The notes under the pieces: generated by a model
Databases searched by the model: none
What the model was told of the DNA's origin: nothing
Seen by the model: the letters and a program-made list of their open reading frames with translations, nothing else
From: Bacillota bacterium
GTDB taxonomy: Bacteria; Bacillota; Clostridia; Peptostreptococcales; Anaerovoracaceae
Direction of reading: 5' to 3'
DNA: 9,821 bases
Assembly (NCBI GenBank): GCA_016286935.1
Contig: JAEEUO010000020.1
Location: 1 to 9,821 of the forward strand
Shown: positions 6,119-9,821 of the stretch, piece by piece
How positions within the stretch are numbered: position 1 is the stretch's first letter
How the letters are laid out: each line of letters starts with the position of its first letter
Position numbers and translations under genes: made by a program

Positions 6119-6748
6119 TTACCGGATCATCTTCAGCTTGACTTCGCCCATCGTGTCGGCGACGTAGCCGATCTTGTTGGCGAGCTGGTCGAGCTCGCGG
6201 CAGAGTTCGCGGACCTGGAGCGCTTCCGACACCGAGGGGTTCGATTCCTGCAGGCCGAGAATCCCCTTCCAGTAGAGGCGCTTGACGGCGTTTTCGTCCT
6301 TCTTCGCGGCGATCGTGTATTCGAGGTTGATCTCCGATTTCGACGTTTCGAAGATCTGGGACGCCTCATAGAGGTTCTGCATCGCGTCGAGGCACAGATC
6401 GACCATGTTGAGCATCGACTCCGACGCGCTGAGCCGGAAGATCTCGATCAGGTCCTTGATCTCGTCGACCTGGTCGATGACGTCGTCGATGCGGCGGGAA
6501 AGCGCGAACAGATCCTCGCGGTCGATCGGGGTGATGAATTCGTCCTGGATCGCGAGAATGAGTTCCTTGCGGTAGCGGTCCCCCTCCTTCTCGAAGCCGA
6601 CGATCGCCGTGACGGACGTCTGCTTGTCGACGCCTTCGGGAAGCGTCATGAAGTGGTGGAGCTCCTTGATCCCCTTGACGCAGGATTCGCATTGTTTCGT
6701 CAGGATATCGAAGTAGTTGAGTTCGTTCTTTTTGCCGAAGAGAGCCAT
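6119..6748 (-). CDS. DUF47 family PhoU-like protein, Pit transporter partner
   Basis: This is a 209-residue cytoplasmic protein predicted to be almost all helical, in the DUF47 (PhoU-like) family. These proteins are encoded next to Pit-type phosphate transporters and are thought to regulate them; the exact mechanism is not settled. The family hallmark TPIDREDLFALSRRIDDVID is at about residues 73-92, with the expected acidic residues that could bind metal. A CESC pair near residues 20-23 and an N-terminal FGKKN opening are also visible. The start is an ATG with a strong AAGGAGGT 6 bases upstream. The gene begins 20 bases after pit ends, so the two are almost certainly co-transcribed. A hairpin terminator follows its stop. 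The family assignment is secure; the regulatory role rests on family knowledge and on this pairing. Confidence 0.92.
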   Translation of the reverse strand: MALFGKKNELNYFDILTKQCESCVKGIKELHHFMTLPEGVDKQTSVTAIVGFEKEGDRYRKELILAIQDEFITPIDREDLFALSRRIDDVIDQVDEIKDLIEIFRLSASESMLNMVDLCLDAMQNLYEASQIFETSKSEINLEYTIAAKKDENAVKRLYWKGILGLQESNPSVSEALQVRELCRELDQLANKIGYVADTMGEVKLKMIR

Positions 6749-6754
6749 GGGAGT

Positions 6755-6762
6755 ACCTCCTT
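6755..6762 (-). promoter_or_regulatory. Strong ribosome binding site of the DUF47 gene
   Basis: AAGGAGGT lies 6 bases before the ATG at 6748, inside the short gap after the pit stop. It is nearly full-length complementary to the 16S rRNA 3' end and fixes the start. Confidence 0.8.
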
Positions 6763-6768
6763 GTTCAA

Positions 6769-7779
6769 TCAGAGAAGAATCAGCCGGAGCAGCAGGAACG
6801 TTCCCGCGCCGACGAGGCCGGCCGCCGGGATCGTCGTAAACCAGGAAATGATGACCTTTCCGAAAACGCCCCAGTTGATGCGCCGGACGTTCGTTCCGCT
6901 TCCGACGCCCATCACGGTCGCCGTGATCAGCTGGGTCGTCGAGATCGGCGCGCCGATGACCGTCGCCACGGCAAGGACGAAGATGACCGTCAGGTGGCAG
7001 GCGAAGCTCTGGCTCGGATGGATCTTGAAGATCTTCATGCCGATCGTGCGGATCATGTTCAGGCCGCCGGAAACGGTTCCGACCGCGAGAGCGGCCGCGC
7101 AGCCGACCATCGCCCAGAACGGAACGGTGAATTCGCCGGCGCCCGTCGCCATCGCGAGGACCATCGCAATCAGGCCCATCGATTTCTGGGCGTCGTTCGA
7201 ACCGTAGACGAACGAAAGCGCCGCGAGCGTGTATTTCTGGACGTCGGAGATCTCACCCTCGGCCTTTCGTTTCATGCCCTGGAAGATGTTGCCCATCAGC
7301 GCGTAGACGAAAAAGCCGATGATGAAGCCGATGATCGGGGACAGGAACATGAAGAGGACGACCTTGATCAGGACGCTCTTCCAGACGATGGAATCCCAGC
7401 CGAACGCCACGATCCCGGCGCCGATCAGGCCGCCGATGATCGCGTGGGAGGACGAGGACGGAAGCGCGAGGACCCAGGTCAGGATGTTCCATACGATCGC
7501 GCCGACGATTGCGCCGAGCACGAAGACCATCGCCGTCCGGCTGTCCGCGCCGAGCATCGATTCCCGCTCGACGACGCCCGTTCCGACCGTCTTCGCGACG
7601 GCCGTCCCGAGAAGCGCCCCTCCGGCGAATTCCGCGAGGCAAGCGATCAGAAGCGCTTTCTTCGGCGAGATCGACCTCGATGCGATCGCAGTAGCCGTTA
7701 CGTTCGAGCCGTCGTGCATGCCGTTGATGAACGCAAACACGAACGACAGGCAGATCGTAACGATCGCAAGCGTGTTCAT
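6769..7779 (-). CDS. Inorganic phosphate transporter, PiT (PHO-4) family
   Basis: This low-affinity cation-coupled phosphate permease of the cytoplasmic membrane has 336 residues, a usual size for short bacterial Pit proteins. The two inverted-repeat signatures are visible: NGMHDGSNVTATAI (19-32) and YGSNDAQKSMG (192-202). The other conserved segments are LPSSSSHAIIGGLIGAG (106-122) and GAPISTTQLITATVMGVG (276-293). About nine or ten hydrophobic segments can be seen, with a charged cytoplasmic loop (about 168-182) between the halves. The ATG at 7779 has AGGAG 6 bases upstream. The DUF47 gene follows 20 bases after the stop, a standard pairing. No promoter is evident between the tRNA-Leu terminator-like hairpin and this gene, so it may depend on readthrough from the tRNA promoter. 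Substrate specificity (phosphate rather than sulfate) is inferred from the DUF47 neighbour and the family. Confidence 0.94.
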   Translation of the reverse strand: MNTLAIVTICLSFVFAFINGMHDGSNVTATAIASRSISPKKALLIACLAEFAGGALLGTAVAKTVGTGVVERESMLGADSRTAMVFVLGAIVGAIVWNILTWVLALPSSSSHAIIGGLIGAGIVAFGWDSIVWKSVLIKVVLFMFLSPIIGFIIGFFVYALMGNIFQGMKRKAEGEISDVQKYTLAALSFVYGSNDAQKSMGLIAMVLAMATGAGEFTVPFWAMVGCAAALAVGTVSGGLNMIRTIGMKIFKIHPSQSFACHLTVIFVLAVATVIGAPISTTQLITATVMGVGSGTNVRRINWGVFGKVIISWFTTIPAAGLVGAGTFLLLRLILL

Positions 7780-7785
7780 GATTAT

Positions 7786-7790
7786 CTCCT
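7786..7790 (-). promoter_or_regulatory. Ribosome binding site of the pit gene
   Basis: AGGAG lies 6 bases before the ATG at 7779. It sits 20 bases beyond the T-run of the tRNA-Leu hairpin, with no promoter-like pair between them. Confidence 0.7.
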
Positions 7791-7809
7791 GTTTCGTTGA
7801 ATAGAATGC

Positions 7810-7837
7810 AAAACCCGGAAGGTCCCCCTTCCGGGTT
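7810..7837 (-). terminator. Hairpin terminator or attenuator after tRNA-Leu
   Basis: A perfect 11-bp stem, AACCCGGAAGG with CCTTCCGGGTT (minus strand 7837-7827 and 7822-7812), with a 4-base loop GGGA runs into a short run of four Ts. It begins 3 bases after the encoded CCA of the tRNA. Its place between the tRNA and the pit ribosome binding site makes it either the tRNA terminator or an attenuator for pit. Confidence 0.8.
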
Positions 7838-7840
7838 CAG

Positions 7841-7925
7841 TGGTGCGGCTGACTGGACTTGAACCAGCACGGTGTTACCCATACGGCCCTCAACCGTACG
7901 CGTCTGCCAATTCCGCCACAGCCGC
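7841..7925 (-). tRNA. tRNA-Leu (anticodon GAG)
   Basis: An 85-nt class II tRNA decoding CUC and CUU leucine codons. The acceptor stem GCGGCTG pairs fully with CAGCCGC, followed by discriminator A (usual for Leu) and an encoded CCA (7843-7841). The anticodon stem TACGG/CCGTA closes the loop TTGAGGG, with anticodon GAG at 7891-7889. A long variable arm (about GGGTAACACC) and a T arm with TTCAAGT follow. A consensus promoter stands 34 bases upstream, and a hairpin follows 3 bases downstream. Leu is also consistent with CTC being a favoured codon in these genes. Confidence 0.97.
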
Positions 7926-7958
7926 ACAAGCAGTGGTCCCTTTCGGAACGGCACAATC

Positions 7959-7987
7959 ATATTAGCAAGTCGAAATGGCGTTGTCAA
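7959..7987 (-). promoter_or_regulatory. Near-consensus sigma-A promoter for tRNA-Leu (possibly also pit)
   Basis: On the minus strand TTGACA (7987-7982, perfect -35) is followed after 17 bases by TAATAT (7964-7959, 5 of 6). Transcription would start near 7952, giving a tRNA 5' leader of about 26 bases. It begins 7 bases after the stop of the upstream permease gene, leaving no room for a separate terminator there. Confidence 0.9.
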
Positions 7988-7994
7988 GCACTTT

Positions 7995-9821
7995 TTATTC
8001 GATCGCTTTCATCGACTCCGCCATGTCGATCGAAGCGATCTTCCGCCGCAGAACGAGATCGATCAGCACCGCGAAGACGAACGTGATCGCGACCGCCAGA
8101 ACATACGAGACCGGCGCGAGGCGGCAGCCGAAGTACATCGACTGGATGACGATCTGGGACATGACGTACCGCAGGAGCAGGATGCCGAGAGGGATGCCGA
8201 ACAGCGACGCGATCCCCGTGAGGATCAGGTTCTCGCGGAAGACGTACTGGGCCGTCTCGCCCTGGAAGAAGCCGAGGACCTTCAGCGTCGCGATCTCGCG
8301 CTTCCGTTCGGTGATCGAGATGTTCGTGAGGTTGTAGAGGACGATGAACGCGAGCGCCCCCGCGGAGACGAGGACGATCAGAACGACGTAGTCCATCGAC
8401 TGGAGCATCGAATCGACCGTCGTCATCATATCGTCCGATAGCGAGACGGACAGAACGTCGTCGCGCGACAGGAGCGCCGCGGCAGATTTGTGGACATCCG
8501 CCCCTTCCGTGAAGTTCACGTACGCGTTCTTCCGCTCCGGCTCCGTCCCGAGCTGGTTGCGGACCGTCTCCTCCGACACAAAGACGTAGTCGTAGAGGTA
8601 GTTGTCGAAGATGCCGGTGACCGTCACGGTCAGCGTGCGGTAGTCGTCGTCCGTAAGAGTGACCGTATCGCCGACGGAGATCCCGCGCGAATGGGCAAGC
8701 CGGTAATCGAGGACGGCCTCGCCCTCCCCCGGCCAGGCGACCGGTTCCTTGCCTCTGTGGAGGTCGACGAAGCGGTCGAGCGGTTCGCGGAACGTGACGA
8801 CGTTCGTCTCCTCTGCGCCGTCTTTATGGATGTCCATCGTCTCGATCCGCACGAGCGCCGCGTCCGCGACGACGTCCGCGCATTCCCTCCGGAACGCCGC
8901 TTCGTCCTCCGCGGTGCGGGAGCCGTCGAACGTGACGATCGCGTCGTGGATGCTGATCTCCTCGTACTGGAGGTCGACGATCGGCTTGATCGTGTCGCTG
9001 ATGCCGAGGCCCGCGAGCAGAAGCGCCGTGCATCCGCCGATGCCGATGATCATCATGACCATGCGCTTTTTGTAGAGGAAGATGTTTCGCACGGAGACCT
9101 TGCGCAGGAAGCCGAGCCGCTTCCAGATGAACGGGATCCGCTCGAGCAGGACGCGTTTGCCGGGCTCCGGCGCCTTCGGGCGGATCAGCTCCGCCGCCGG
9201 CTCGGTCAGGTCCTTGTGGCAGACGAACCACGTCGTGCCGAGCGCGAGGAGGATGTAGAGGACCGTGCAGACGGCGAACATCTTCCAGTCGAGGACGTAC
9301 GCGATCGGACGGTCCAGCGAATACATGATCCGGTAGATCTTCCAGATCGCCATCGGCATGTACCGCGAGCCCACGAAGAAGCCGACGAAGCACCCGATGA
9401 GCGACGCGGTCCCGGCGTAGATGAGGTACCGGCCGATGATGCGGCTGTCGTCGAAGCCGAGCGCCTTCAAAGTGCCGTTTTCGGTCCGCTGCTCGTCGAT
9501 CATGCGCGTCATCGTCGTGATGCAGACGAGCGCGGAAACGGCGAAGAAGAACAGCGGGAAGACCTTCGCGATCCCGCGGACGATCGCCGTGTCGTTTTCG
9601 ACGGCCACGTAGCCGATGTTCGTCTCGCGGTTGAGCACGTACACGGTCGGCTCCTCGAGATCGGCGAGGTCGTTTCGCGCGTCGTCGACCTTTTCCTGGC
9701 CCTCGGTCAGATCCATCTCGGCCTTTGCGATATCGGCCTCGGCGTCGGCGATCGTCTCCTCCGCCTCGCGCGACTTCTTCCGGTATTCACGGAGGCCGTC
9801 GGCGGATTCCGCTTCCCCGTC
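7995..9821 (-). CDS. FtsX/MacB-type ABC transporter permease (C-terminal part, cut by window edge)
   Basis: The open frame continues to the window edge, giving 608 visible residues; the first 35 codons lie upstream of the first visible ATG (9716), which is therefore not the start. The visible part opens with an acidic, heptad-like coiled coil (to about 20 residues past Met9716). A first FtsX domain follows, with membrane segments at about 49-70, 97-117 and 146-165 (numbered from Met9716) and the motif TENGTLKALGF. After a linker come a membrane segment at about 218-238, an extracytoplasmic domain of about 200 residues, and a second FtsX domain with segments at about 442-464, 495-518 and 537-556 and the motif TERKREIATLKVLGF (469-483). 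The C-terminus (IDMAESMKAIE) is typical. Such permeases pair with a LolD/MacB-like ATPase, probably encoded to the right. Firmicutes homologues are often near 1000 residues or more and act in export, lipid or peptide efflux; substrate cannot be told. Confidence 0.92.
   Translation of the reverse strand, partial: DGEAESADGLREYRKKSREAEETIADAEADIAKAEMDLTEGQEKVDDARNDLADLEEPTVYVLNRETNIGYVAVENDTAIVRGIAKVFPLFFFAVSALVCITTMTRMIDEQRTENGTLKALGFDDSRIIGRYLIYAGTASLIGCFVGFFVGSRYMPMAIWKIYRIMYSLDRPIAYVLDWKMFAVCTVLYILLALGTTWFVCHKDLTEPAAELIRPKAPEPGKRVLLERIPFIWKRLGFLRKVSVRNIFLYKKRMVMMIIGIGGCTALLLAGLGISDTIKPIVDLQYEEISIHDAIVTFDGSRTAEDEAAFRRECADVVADAALVRIETMDIHKDGAEETNVVTFREPLDRFVDLHRGKEPVAWPGEGEAVLDYRLAHSRGISVGDTVTLTDDDYRTLTVTVTGIFDNYLYDYVFVSEETVRNQLGTEPERKNAYVNFTEGADVHKSAAALLSRDDVLSVSLSDDMMTTVDSMLQSMDYVVLIVLVSAGALAFIVLYNLTNISITERKREIATLKVLGFFQGETAQYVFRENLILTGIASLFGIPLGILLLRYVMSQIVIQSMYFGCRLAPVSYVLAVAITFVFAVLIDLVLRRKIASIDMAESMKAIE

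Noticed and set aside
5903..7207. Plus-strand open frame (434 codons) crossing the mraZ control region and the DUF47 and pit genes
   Set aside because: It spans a promoter, a terminator and two well-supported minus-strand genes. The composition is that of an antisense shadow.
6769..7779. His in the GMHDGSN motif of the phosphate transporter as an unusual substitution
   Set aside because: Many bacterial Pit proteins, including E. coli PitA, have a similar N-G-x-H-D motif, so this is normal.
7780..7811. A dedicated pit promoter using TATTCA as a -10
   Set aside because: No -35-like hexamer lies 16-18 bases upstream; that position falls in the hairpin stem and loop.

Overview
The window looks like a GC-rich, probably uncultured Firmicutes (Clostridia-like) chromosome segment. 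The pointers are an MraZ-led division and cell-wall (dcw) cluster, a PASTA-bearing class B penicillin-binding protein, AGGAGG-type ribosome binding sites, near-consensus sigma-A promoters, and a Pit transporter with a DUF47 partner. Every gene I can support lies on the minus strand, so transcription runs from high to low coordinates. No CRISPR array, insertion sequence, phage gene or plasmid gene was seen, and no gene-free stretch exceeds about 215 bases.

Layout in transcription order. (1) 9821-7995: the C-terminal part of a large FtsX-type ABC transporter permease, cut by the window edge. (2) 7987-7810: a near-perfect promoter, tRNA-Leu(GAG) with encoded CCA, and a terminator-like hairpin. 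(3) 7779-6119: a Pit-family phosphate transporter followed by its DUF47/PhoU-like partner, closed by a hairpin at 6050-6079. (4) 6055-5966: the dcw control region, with a sigma-A promoter and three helically phased copies of an AGTGGT box that fit the known MraZ operator, two of them inside a 31-bp imperfect tandem repeat. (5) 5931-1: mraZ, rsmH, ftsL, a PASTA class B PBP (ftsI/pbpB/spoVD type), murF and the start of mraY, cut by the window edge. murE, usually found between the PBP gene and murF, is absent here.

Functionally, the dcw genes couple 16S rRNA methylation (RsmH), the division site (FtsL and the septal transpeptidase) and late cytoplasmic peptidoglycan precursor synthesis (MurF, MraY) under a promoter that MraZ probably autoregulates. 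A terminator-like hairpin that replaces the ribosome binding site sits between ftsL and the PBP gene, so PBP expression may be controlled separately.

The least ordinary observation is a sharp change of codon usage inside rsmH, near 5300-5050. The N-terminal codons match mraZ, pit and the DUF47 gene (CGN arginine, ATC isoleucine, frequent GAA). The C-terminal codons are rich in AGG and ATA and use only GAG. A more AT-rich stretch lies between. This could be a recombination junction or a metagenome-assembly chimera, so linkage between the two halves of the window should be treated with caution. I did not find a convincing wholly new biological system here.
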